33,620 bases of DNA, from NCBI GenBank assembly GCA_964620345.1, contig CAZUHK010000011.1:1-33620 (forward strand), in the 5' to 3' direction. The DNA is from CAZUHK01 sp964620345. Lineage in GTDB: Bacteria > Planctomycetota > Phycisphaerae > Phycisphaerales > Zrk34. Below are positions 21,303 to 28,621 of the stretch, piece after piece. A program made the translations under genes and the position numbers. Under the pieces are notes generated by a model. It worked only from the letters and a program-made list of their open reading frames with translations, did no database searches and was not told the DNA's origin. Position 1 is the stretch's first letter. Every line of letters begins with the position of its first letter.

Positions 21303-22123
21303 TGCGCGACCTGCTGCGACAGTTCGCGGCCAATCGCGTGTCGCTGCTCGCCGCGGCGTTCATCGGCGTGATCGCGGCGCTGGCGCTGCTGGCGCCGTTC
21401 ATCACGCCACACGATCCCCTGGCGCTGGGTTCGACGCCGCTGGCCGGGCCGTCGGCCGAACACTGGCTGGGCACCGATCAGCTCGGCCGCGACATCTTCA
21501 CCCGCGTGATCTACGGCACGCGGATCTCGCTGGCCATCGCCGCGGTGGGCGTGGGCCTTTCGCTGGTCGCCGGCACGACCATGGGCCTGCTGGCCGGCTA
21601 CTTCCGCGGCGCGACCGACGCGGTGGTCGGCCGGGTGACCGACGTGATGTTCTGCCTGCCGGACATCCTGCTGGCGCTGGTCATCATGGCGGTGCTGGGC
21701 CCGGGCTTCGACCGCATCATGCTGGCCATCGCGATCGTCTACACGCCGATCTTCGCGCGCGTCTGCCGCGGCGCGGTGCTCAGCGTCAGCCGCCGCCCAT
21801 ACGTCGAAGCGGCGCGGGCGATGGGCGTGAGCAGCCGCCGCATCCTCACCCACCACATCCTGCCCAACACGACCGGCCCGCTGATCGTGCAGACCACGCT
21901 GTCCCTGGCGTTCGCCGTCCTGGCCGAATCCACGCTCAGCTTCCTGGGCCTCTCCGGCCAGACCGACGCGCCGAGCTGGGGCCTGATGCTCCGACAGGGC
22001 AAGGACTTCATGGAAACCGCCTGGTGGATCGCCGTGTTCCCCGGCGTGGCGATCACCCTGACCGTCCTGAGCTTCAACCTCCTGGGCGACGGCCTGCGCG
22101 ACGCGCTGTCGCACGATGCATGA
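21302..22123 (+). CDS. dppC: ABC transporter permease, DppC type
   Basis: A 273-residue inner-membrane permease, partner of the DppB-type protein. The N-terminus RQFAANRVSLLAAAFIGVIA spans the membrane; the conserved periplasmic loop is HWLGTDQLGRDIFTRVIYGT with RISLAIAAVGVG. The EAA loop is YVEAARAMGVSSRRILTHHI with LPNT. ESTLSFLGLSGQTDAPSWGL is typical of DppC. The ATG overlaps the dppB stop by one base. The operon ends here: the two ATPase subunits (DppD, DppF) that this importer needs are not downstream, because a convergent gene ends 67 bases later. They are presumably encoded elsewhere or shared with another importer. Confidence 0.93.
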   Translation: MRDLLRQFAANRVSLLAAAFIGVIAALALLAPFITPHDPLALGSTPLAGPSAEHWLGTDQLGRDIFTRVIYGTRISLAIAAVGVGLSLVAGTTMGLLAGYFRGATDAVVGRVTDVMFCLPDILLALVIMAVLGPGFDRIMLAIAIVYTPIFARVCRGAVLSVSRRPYVEAARAMGVSSRRILTHHILPNTTGPLIVQTTLSLAFAVLAESTLSFLGLSGQTDAPSWGLMLRQGKDFMETAWWIAVFPGVAITLTVLSFNLLGDGLRDALSHDA

Positions 22124-22147
22124 GCCGCCCGGCGCGCCTGAACGAAG

Positions 22148-22162
22148 CCGGCGATGCGCCGG
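22148..22162. terminator. Hairpin between convergent dppC and ppc
   Basis: CCGGCG-ATG-CGCCGG is a perfect 6-base-pair hairpin in the 67-base gap, with a further CCGGCGGGCG after it. No T-run occurs on either strand, so termination here is uncertain. Confidence 0.3.
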
Positions 22163-22190
22163 GGATGACACCGGCGGGCGCGGGGATCGG

Positions 22191-24926
22191 TCAGCCGGTG
22201 TTGCGCAGGCCCGCGGCGATGGCGTGAACCGTGCCGCGCAGGGCCTGATCGATTACTTGGCTCTGGCACTCATCCGTCGCCGCGTTTGGGCGCGACATCA
22301 GCTCGACCTGCACGAGGTTGAGCATGTCCACGTAGGGCGTGCGGACGCGGATGGTCCGCTGCAGCCAGGGCGTGTCGGCCAGCAGGTCCGGTTCATCCTT
22401 GATCGCCAGCACCGCGTCGCGGGCGTGGCGGAACTCGGTTTCGAGCGCGGCCCACACCTCCAGCGCGGCGTCGCGGTCGGGCGCCAGGGCCGCGTAGCGG
22501 CGGACGATCGCCGGATCGCATCGGGCCAGGGCCAGCTCGGCGTTGTCGATCACCGCGGCAAACCACGGCCAACGATGGTACAGATCGCCAACCCGTTGCC
22601 GTTGGGCATCGTCGAGCGCGGCGATCGCGGCGCCAAGGCCGTAAAAGGCGTTGATCGACAAACGCACCTGGTTCCACGCGAAGGTGAAGGGGATGGCACG
22701 CAGATCATCCAGCGAGGCCACGCCGGTTCGGCGAGAAGGCCGCGAGCCGATGCGCAACTGCTCGACCAGCGGCAGCGCGGTGCAGTGCTTCTGGAAATCG
22801 ACGAACTGCGGCATGTCGACCAGGGCGCGGTAGGCCCGCTCGGCCGCGGCGGCGAGGCGGTCGACCAACTGGCGTGTATCGTCGCCGATCGGCTCGTCGG
22901 CGGCGCCGCTGACGGTGAGCGTGCCCCAGAACAACTGTTCGAGGTGGCGCCGGGCGATGGCGGGGTCGTCGTAGCGTTCGGCGATGACCTCGCCCTGCTC
23001 GGTGAGGCGCAGGCGTCCGCCGACGGCGCGGGGCGGCAGGGAGTGGATCGCGCGAGCCGCGGGCCCGCCGCCGCGGCCGATCGCGCCGCCGCGGCCGTGG
23101 AAGACCGTGAGCGTCACGCCCGCCCGCGCGGCGACGTCGGCCAGGCGCTGCTGCGCGCGGTACAGCGCCCAGTTGGACGCGAGGTATCCGCCGTCCTTGG
23201 CGCTGTCGGAATACCCGATCATGCACCACTGCGACCGGCCGCAGCGGTCGACATGGTCGCGATAGGCCGGGTCATCGAGCAGTTGGCCGAGCATGCCATC
23301 GGCGTGCTTGAGGTCGTCGATGGTCTCGAACAGCGGCACGAGGGGCACGGCCGCGGGCGCGTCGAGGCCGGCGTGGGCCGCGGCGGCGCGCATCAGCCAC
23401 AGCGGACCGATCACGTCACTGGGCCGATGCGTCATGCTGATGATGAACCCGCCCAACGCCTCGGCCCCGCCGCCGGAAGCGACGCGCTGGATCAACACCA
23501 GCAGCGACCAGAGGTCGGCGGCCTTCTCATCGAGGCCGGCGGGGTCGATGCGTTCCAATGCCGCGGTGTCGAGCGGCTGGCGCAGCGCGTCGCGCCGGCC
23601 GGCCTCGTCGAGCGCCGCGTAATCGGCGCACCGGTCGGCCTGTCGCAACAGCGCGTCCAACGCGGCGGTCAGGTCCGCCGAGTTCACCCGCAGGTCCAGC
23701 CGCAGCAGGTGCAAGCCGAACGTCGCGATGCGGTCGCGCCATCGGCCCAGGGCGCCGTCGAGCAGTTCATCGTGGCCGGCTTCGATCAGCGCCTCGGCCA
23801 GCACGTCCACGTCGGCGGCCAGCTCGCGCACCGCGGCGTAGCCCATCGGGTCCAGCCGATCGCCGGGCAGGCCCGCGCTGGCGGCCAGTCGGGCGTCGAT
23901 GATTTCAAGCCACTGCACCAGCCACTCCTCGGGGTGCAGGCGATCCAGTCGCGTACCCAGCTTGGGCCAGCGATCGCGGGCCTGATCGATCCGACGGCGC
24001 AGGGCGTCGTTCAGCCCGGCACGCGAGGCCGAGAGCGTGAGGCGCTGTCGCGTCTGCCGGCACTGCCGGCGGTGGCGTTCGACCGCGACCGCGCGAAGCT
24101 GGCGCAGCGCCTGCCGCGTCACGCCGGTGGTGACCAACGGGTTGCCATCGCGGTCGCCGCCGATCCAGTTGCCAAACCGCAGCACCGGCCGGGCCGGGTC
24201 GCGCCAGCGGTCGCGCCGGTCGAACGCCTCGCGCATCTGGGTCATGATGTGCGGTGTGACGCGCCACATGGTGCGCGTGGCGTAGAGCGTGCGGCGCAGC
24301 TCTTCCATGACGCTGGGCTTGCGCGGCGAGACCGGATCGGTGTACCAGAGCGAGTCCAGGTCGCGCTGCATGCGGACCAGCCGGCGGCGGCGCTCGTCGG
24401 GCAGCAGGTCGGGCTTGTCCAGCGCGACCAGGTCGCGGCGGAGCCGGCGGATCGCGCGGCGACTGCTGCGGCGCTTGGCCTCGGTCGGGTGCGCGGTGAG
24501 CACCGGCTCGACGCACAGCGCATCAAGCAGGCCATCCCGCCGATCCGCGCTCAGCTCGCCAAGGGCCTCGGCGGCGCGGCCGATGGTCTGGCCGCGCTGC
24601 CCGCGCCGCGCACGATCGCGCAACACGCGCACGCGGTGCCGATCCTCGGCGAGGTTGGCCAGGTCGAAAAACAGCCCCATCGCCCGCGTCAGCTCGGCCA
24701 GCGCCTGGGCGGATTGCCGCGCGACGATGTCGGCCATGGCCCGCTCGGCCACGGCGTCGCCGGCGCAGCGCCGCTCGGCCAGCTCGCGCAGCTCGTGAAG
24801 CGTTCGCCACAGGCCCGCTTGGCCGTGGCGAAGCACCAGGCGGCGAAGCTGCCAGCCAAGCAGGCGGATGTCCCGCCGCAGCGGCCGGTCCCCGGCGACG
24901 AGATGTCGGCTGGCGCGTTGTGTCAT
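22191..24926 (-). CDS. ppc: Phosphoenolpyruvate carboxylase
   Basis: PEP carboxylase fixes bicarbonate onto phosphoenolpyruvate to make oxaloacetate, refilling the TCA cycle. The 911 residues are normal for the bacterial enzyme. Motifs in order: VLTAHPTEA with catalytic His146, FGNWIGGDRDGNP (251-263), GYSDSAKDGG, and FHGRGGAIGRGGGP (glycine-rich loop). The conserved C-terminal end is RNTG, close to the canonical QNTG. The protein is rich in arginine but has no missing catalytic residue that I can see. The ATG at 24926 has no SD. The winged-helix gene ends 22 bases upstream on the same strand, so the two are probably one transcript under that regulator. The gene converges on dppC. Confidence 0.97.
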   Translation of the reverse strand: MTQRASRHLVAGDRPLRRDIRLLGWQLRRLVLRHGQAGLWRTLHELRELAERRCAGDAVAERAMADIVARQSAQALAELTRAMGLFFDLANLAEDRHRVRVLRDRARRGQRGQTIGRAAEALGELSADRRDGLLDALCVEPVLTAHPTEAKRRSSRRAIRRLRRDLVALDKPDLLPDERRRRLVRMQRDLDSLWYTDPVSPRKPSVMEELRRTLYATRTMWRVTPHIMTQMREAFDRRDRWRDPARPVLRFGNWIGGDRDGNPLVTTGVTRQALRQLRAVAVERHRRQCRQTRQRLTLSASRAGLNDALRRRIDQARDRWPKLGTRLDRLHPEEWLVQWLEIIDARLAASAGLPGDRLDPMGYAAVRELAADVDVLAEALIEAGHDELLDGALGRWRDRIATFGLHLLRLDLRVNSADLTAALDALLRQADRCADYAALDEAGRRDALRQPLDTAALERIDPAGLDEKAADLWSLLVLIQRVASGGGAEALGGFIISMTHRPSDVIGPLWLMRAAAAHAGLDAPAAVPLVPLFETIDDLKHADGMLGQLLDDPAYRDHVDRCGRSQWCMIGYSDSAKDGGYLASNWALYRAQQRLADVAARAGVTLTVFHGRGGAIGRGGGPAARAIHSLPPRAVGGRLRLTEQGEVIAERYDDPAIARRHLEQLFWGTLTVSGAADEPIGDDTRQLVDRLAAAAERAYRALVDMPQFVDFQKHCTALPLVEQLRIGSRPSRRTGVASLDDLRAIPFTFAWNQVRLSINAFYGLGAAIAALDDAQRQRVGDLYHRWPWFAAVIDNAELALARCDPAIVRRYAALAPDRDAALEVWAALETEFRHARDAVLAIKDEPDLLADTPWLQRTIRVRTPYVDMLNLVQVELMSRPNAATDECQSQVIDQALRGTVHAIAAGLRNTG

Positions 24927-24948
24927 CGTGGTCGTGGCCCGGTGGGGT

Positions 24949-25263
24949 TCATCGAGCGGCGGCGGCGTCGTTGATCAGCGCCAACAACTCGCCGACGGTG
25001 TGATGCGATTCGAGCCGGTGGCGCAGCGGCCGACGCAGGGCGATGCGATAAACATTACGCCGGCCCTCGCGGCGGTGGGTCAGCACGCCGGCCTCTTCCA
25101 ACTCGTGTACGATCCGCTGCACCGCCCGCTCGGTGATGCCCACCCGCTCGGCCACGTCGCGCAAGCGCATCTGCGCATCGCGGTGCAGGCAGATCAGCAC
25201 GTGCGAGTGATTGGTCAGAAACGTCCAGTGATGGCTTGGGTCGCTCGGCGTGTGGCGGACCAT
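24949..25263 (-). CDS. Small winged-helix transcriptional regulator
   Basis: A 104-residue protein that is little more than one winged helix-turn-helix. HSHVLICLHRDAQMRLRDVA and ERVGITERAVQRIVHELEEA (recognition helix about 44-59) are followed by the wing GVLTHRREGRRNVYRIAL and a short tail RHRLESHHTVGELLALIND. No ligand domain is present, so it may act as a simple repressor, or sense through oligomerisation. ATG 25263 has AAGGAG just upstream, which excludes the longer in-frame start at 25320. It lies 22 bases before ppc on the same strand and is divergent from icd. A perfect 20-base palindrome in the 106-base gap between the two starts is its likely operator. The MarR/ArsR-like fold is clear; the targets are inferred from context. 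Confidence 0.85.
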   Translation of the reverse strand: MVRHTPSDPSHHWTFLTNHSHVLICLHRDAQMRLRDVAERVGITERAVQRIVHELEEAGVLTHRREGRRNVYRIALRRPLRHRLESHHTVGELLALINDAAAAR

Positions 25264-25284
25264 GTTTTTCTCCTTGACACGCTG

Positions 25285-25314
25285 AGCATACAGCGGTAGC
25301 ATTCGCGAAATCAA
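25285..25314 (-). promoter_or_regulatory. Candidate promoter of the regulator-ppc transcript
   Basis: On the minus strand TTGATT (25314-25309) and TATGCT (25290-25285) are 18 bases apart. The -35 lies two bases from the palindrome at 25317-25336, so a bound protein would touch RNA polymerase here. Confidence 0.5.
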
Positions 25315-25316
25315 AC

Positions 25317-25336
25317 ACACGAAAAGTATTTCGTGT
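25317..25336. promoter_or_regulatory. Palindromic operator candidate between regulator-ppc and icd
   Basis: ACACGAAA-AGTA-TTTCGTGT is a perfect inverted repeat with 8-base arms and a four-base centre, the size expected for a winged-helix dimer. A related half-site CGCGAAA lies at 25304-25310. The palindrome directly abuts the icd -10 element (25337-25342) and lies beside the -35 of the divergent promoter. Confidence 0.7.
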
Positions 25337-25342
25337 TATAAA
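25337..25342 (+). promoter_or_regulatory. Candidate -10 element of icd
   Basis: TATAAA follows the operator palindrome directly. No good -35 exists 16-18 bases upstream; that position lies inside the palindrome. Transcription would start about 25349, giving a leader of about 20 bases with AAGGA (25356-25360) before ATG 25370. Confidence 0.5.
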
Positions 25343-25369
25343 AATCGCCTCATGGAAGGAACCCCCAGC

Positions 25370-26863
25370 ATGGCGCCCCAAACCTCACCCGCGGTCCAAG
25401 CCGTTGCCCGGAACACCGTTTCGCCCGTGCCGATCACCTTCGCCCGGGGCGACGGGGTCGGCCCGGAGATCATGGACGCGGTGCTGTTCCTGCTCGAAAA
25501 GGCCGGGGCCCGGCTGGACCTGACCCCGATCGAGGTCGGCCAGCGCGTGTACGAGCGCGGCGTGACCGCGGGCATCGAGCCCGAGGCCTGGCACGCCATC
25601 CGCCGCACCGGCGTGCTGCTCAAGGCCCCGATCACCACGCCCCGCGGCAAGGGCTACAAGTCGCTGAACGTCACCATCCGAAAGTCGCTGGGCCTGTTTG
25701 CCAATGTCCGGCCGTGCCCCACGTTCCACCCGTTCATCCCCACGGCCCACCCGGGCATGGACGTGACCATCGTCCGCGAGAACGAGGAAGACACCTACGG
25801 CGGGATCGAGCATCGGCAGACGCCCGAGGTCACACAATGCCTCAAGCTCATCACCCGCCCGGGCAGCGAGAAGATCGTCCGCTACGCCTTCGAGCACGCC
25901 CGCGCCCACGGCCGGCGCAAGGTCACCTGCTTCGTGAAGGACAACATCATGAAGCTGACCGACGGCCTGTTCCACGAGACGTTCGACCGCATCGCCGGGG
26001 AATACCCCGACATCGAGTCCGACGCGATGATCATCGACATCGGCGCGGCGAAGCTGGCCAAGGATCCCGCCCGCTTCGACGTGATCGTGCTGCCCAACCT
26101 GTACGGCGACATCGTCAGCGACATCGCCGCGGAGATCGGCGGGTCGGTGGGCATGTGCGGCTCGGCGAACGTCGGTGAAAACTTCGCGATGTTCGAGGCG
26201 GTACACGGCTCGGCGCCCGACATCGCCGGCCAAGGCATCGCCAATCCCTCGGGCCTGCTGCACGCGGCGATCCAGATGCTCGATCACATCGGCCAGCCCG
26301 ACGTGGCGCGGCACCTGCACAACGCCTGGCTGGCGACGATCGAGGCCGGCGTACTGACCGGCGACGTCGCCCCAGCCGCCGCCGCGGGCAAGGTCCTCGG
26401 CACCGACGCCTTCGCCCACGCCGTGGCCAACCGCCTGGGCCAACTGCCCAAGCACCTGCCCCCGGCCGAGCACCGGCCGGGCAACACCGCACACATCACC
26501 GTGGCGCCCATGGCCCGGCCCGACAAGCAACTGGTCGGCGTCGACGTGTTCCTCGATTGGGATCAGCAGCAACGCGACCCCAACGTTCTGGGCAAGCAAC
26601 TCGAGGCACTGCCCCCGCATCGGCTCAAGCTGAAGATGATCACCAACCGCGGCACGAAGGTGTACCCCGACGGCCAGCCCGAGACGTTCTGCACCGACCA
26701 CTGGCGATGCCGCTTCGTCGGCCTCGGCGGCGGGCCGGTCGATCATGGCGACGTGGTCACGCTGCTCAACGCGATCATGCTCGCCGGCCTGGAGTTCATC
26801 AAGATCGAAAACCTGTACACCTTCGACGGTGAACCGGGCTACTCGCTGGGGCAGGGCGAATGA
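25370..26863 (+). CDS. icd: Isocitrate dehydrogenase, Thermus-like long form
   Basis: Oxidises isocitrate to 2-oxoglutarate and CO2 in the TCA cycle. The 497 residues match the Thermus-type enzyme, which carries an extra C-terminal domain (here about 350-497) absent from the E. coli enzyme. Isocitrate is supported by SLNVTIRK (Ser98 and Asn100, the positions that hold the gamma-carboxylate). Other sites are RENEEDTYGGIEHR (Tyr143), CFVKDNIMK (Lys190) and LYGDIVSDIAAEIGG (metal aspartates). The cofactor loop reads HGSAPDIAG with Asp284-Ile285, the NAD-type pair, in place of the Lys-Tyr of NADP enzymes. ATG 25370 has AAGGA nine bases upstream; ATG 25352 would add six residues. It ends in ATGA overlap with purE. 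Confidence 0.9.
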   Translation: MAPQTSPAVQAVARNTVSPVPITFARGDGVGPEIMDAVLFLLEKAGARLDLTPIEVGQRVYERGVTAGIEPEAWHAIRRTGVLLKAPITTPRGKGYKSLNVTIRKSLGLFANVRPCPTFHPFIPTAHPGMDVTIVRENEEDTYGGIEHRQTPEVTQCLKLITRPGSEKIVRYAFEHARAHGRRKVTCFVKDNIMKLTDGLFHETFDRIAGEYPDIESDAMIIDIGAAKLAKDPARFDVIVLPNLYGDIVSDIAAEIGGSVGMCGSANVGENFAMFEAVHGSAPDIAGQGIANPSGLLHAAIQMLDHIGQPDVARHLHNAWLATIEAGVLTGDVAPAAAAGKVLGTDAFAHAVANRLGQLPKHLPPAEHRPGNTAHITVAPMARPDKQLVGVDVFLDWDQQQRDPNVLGKQLEALPPHRLKLKMITNRGTKVYPDGQPETFCTDHWRCRFVGLGGGPVDHGDVVTLLNAIMLAGLEFIKIENLYTFDGEPGYSLGQGE

Positions 26864-27372
26864 CTGAGCACGCGACGGATGCCAAACCGATCGTCGGCCT
26901 GATCATGGGCAGCCAGAGCGACTGGCCCACCATGAAGCACGCCGCCGAGGTGCTCGAGCGGTTCGGCGTGAGGTACGAGGCGAAGGTCGTCTCGGCCCAC
27001 CGCACGCCCGACTGGATGAGCCAGTACGCCAAGACCGCCGCGTCGCGCGGGTTGAAGCTGATTGTCGCCGGCGCCGGCGGCGCGGCGCACCTGCCGGGCA
27101 TGGTCTCGGCCCTCACGCCGCTGCCCGTGCTGGGCGTGCCGGTGCAGAGCCGGGTGCTTGGCGGCCTCGACTCGCTGCTGTCGATCGCGCAGATGCCCGG
27201 CGGCGTGCCGACCGCGACGTTCGCCATCGGCGAATCCGGCGCGAAAAACGCCGCGCTGTTCGCCGTGCGCATGCTCGCCTTGCACGACCCGGCATTGGCC
27301 GAGCAGCTCGATCGGTTCATCGGCGATCAGCGCGACCGCGTGCTGGCTGGGGAGTTGAACACCGATGCGTGA
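26860..27372 (+). CDS. purE: N5-carboxyaminoimidazole ribonucleotide mutase
   Basis: PurE moves the carboxyl group of N5-CAIR to give CAIR in purine synthesis, directly after PurK. The 170 residues fit class I PurE. Motifs: VGLIMGSQSDWPTMKHAAEV with the phosphate-binding GSQSDW, VVSAHRTPDWM with the catalytic histidine, IVAGAGGAAHLPGMVSALTP, and PVLGVPVQSRVLGGLDSLLS with QMPGGVPTATFAIG. The ATG at 26860 overlaps the icd stop (ATGA) and the gene overlaps purK by eight bases at its end, so the three are tightly coupled. It is cytoplasmic, probably an octamer as in the family. Confidence 0.97.
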   Translation: MTEHATDAKPIVGLIMGSQSDWPTMKHAAEVLERFGVRYEAKVVSAHRTPDWMSQYAKTAASRGLKLIVAGAGGAAHLPGMVSALTPLPVLGVPVQSRVLGGLDSLLSIAQMPGGVPTATFAIGESGAKNAALFAVRMLALHDPALAEQLDRFIGDQRDRVLAGELNTDA

Positions 27373-28621
27373 CGCACGCACCATCGAGCCGGGCGCAACC
27401 CTTGGCGTGTTCGGCGGCGGTCAGCTCGGCCGCATGTTCGCCGCCGCCGCGGCGCGCATGGGCTACCGCGTGCATGTGTTCGACCCACAGCGCGATTGCC
27501 CCGCGGCACACGTCGCGGCCGAGCACACCTGCGCCCCGTTCGACGACGACGAGGCGGTGCTCGGCTTCGCCCAACGGTGCGACGCGGTGACGATCGAGTT
27601 CGAGAACATCCCGGCGCGCTGCCTGAATCTGGCCGGCCGCCACACACCGGCGCGGCCCGGGCCGGCCGCGCTGGCGATCGCGCAGGATCGATTGGCCGAG
27701 CGGGTCTTTCTCGATCGCCACGGCCTGCCCACCGCCGCCCACGCCCCGGTCGGCGATGCCGAGTCGGCGCGGCGGGCGGTCGAGCGCATCGGCGCCCCCG
27801 GCGTGCTCAAGGCCGCGCGCGGCGGGTACGACGGCCGCGGCCAGGTCCGCATCGACCAGCCCGACGATGTCGAGCATGCCTGGCAAAAGCTCGGCGTCGA
27901 CCACGCGCTGTACGAGGCGTGGGTGGCGTACGACAAGGAGATCTCGGTCCTGGTCGCGCGCTCGCCACGCGGGCAGGTCGAGGCGTTCGGCCCGATCGAG
28001 AACCACCATGCCCGCCACATCCTCGACTGGTCGATCGCCCCGGCCCGGCTGGATGACGATACGGCCGAGCGTGCCCGGGCGATCGCGCGGCGCATCGCCG
28101 GGGCCGCGATGCTCGAGGGGGTGATCTGCGTGGAGATGTTCGCGATGGGCAGCGGCGAGCTGCTGATCAACGAGCTGGCGCCGCGCCCGCACAACTCCGG
28201 CCACCTGACGATCGAGGCGTGTACCACCAGCCAGTTCGAGCAGCAGGTGCGGGCGATGTGCAACCTGCCGCTGGGCGTGATGACGCCGCGCCGCGGCGCG
28301 GCGATGGCGAACCTGCTGGGCGATCTCTGGGCCGACGGCGAGCCCGACTGGGCGGCGGCGCTGTCGATCGCCGACGTGGCGCTTCACCTGTACGGCAAGG
28401 ATCGCGCCCGACCCGGCCGCAAGATGGGCCACCTGACCGCCACCGCCGCCACCGCCGGGCAGGCGCTGGACGCGGTGCTCCGGGCCCGCCACCGCGCCGG
28501 CCGCAGCGATTACACTGGCCGCGATGAAGCGAGCGACGATGCTGGCGCTGGCCGCGGGTCTGGCGGCGTTCATCGCGCTGATGGTCTGGCGCGGCTGGCC
28601 CGCGACCGTCGCGCTGTTTGA
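27365..28621 (+). CDS. purK: N5-carboxyaminoimidazole ribonucleotide synthase
   Basis: PurK is an ATP-grasp enzyme that makes N5-CAIR from AIR, bicarbonate and ATP. Motifs: TLGVFGGGQLGRMFAAAAAR at the start, CDAVTIEFENIP, VLKAARGGYDGRGQVRI (ATP-binding loop), YEAWVAYDKEISVLVARS, ENHHARHILDWSIAPAR, GVICVEMFAMGSGELLINEL and APRPHNSGHLTIEACTTSQF. The family core ends near KMGHLTATA, but no stop follows. The frame runs on for about 55 more residues; the last 32 are encoded over the start of the next gene. The 418 residues are therefore longer than usual, and the tail looks like read-through of another frame. A recent loss of the original stop codon, or a sequence error, could explain this. It overlaps purE by eight bases. 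Confidence 0.93.
   Translation: MRDARTIEPGATLGVFGGGQLGRMFAAAAARMGYRVHVFDPQRDCPAAHVAAEHTCAPFDDDEAVLGFAQRCDAVTIEFENIPARCLNLAGRHTPARPGPAALAIAQDRLAERVFLDRHGLPTAAHAPVGDAESARRAVERIGAPGVLKAARGGYDGRGQVRIDQPDDVEHAWQKLGVDHALYEAWVAYDKEISVLVARSPRGQVEAFGPIENHHARHILDWSIAPARLDDDTAERARAIARRIAGAAMLEGVICVEMFAMGSGELLINELAPRPHNSGHLTIEACTTSQFEQQVRAMCNLPLGVMTPRRGAAMANLLGDLWADGEPDWAAALSIADVALHLYGKDRARPGRKMGHLTATAATAGQALDAVLRARHRAGRSDYTGRDEASDDAGAGRGSGGVHRADGLARLARDRRAV
28511..28516 (+). promoter_or_regulatory. Candidate -10 element of the HpnL-like gene
   Basis: TACACT lies seven bases before ATG 28524 with no SD, inside the purK tail. This is the spacing seen before mqnA, suggesting an internal leaderless start. 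Confidence 0.4.

Noticed and set aside
22116..24974. A 952-codon open frame on the plus strand opposite ppc
   Set aside because: The minus strand encodes a complete PEP carboxylase with all catalytic motifs; in GC-rich DNA such antisense frames stay open through codon bias and have no recognisable domains.
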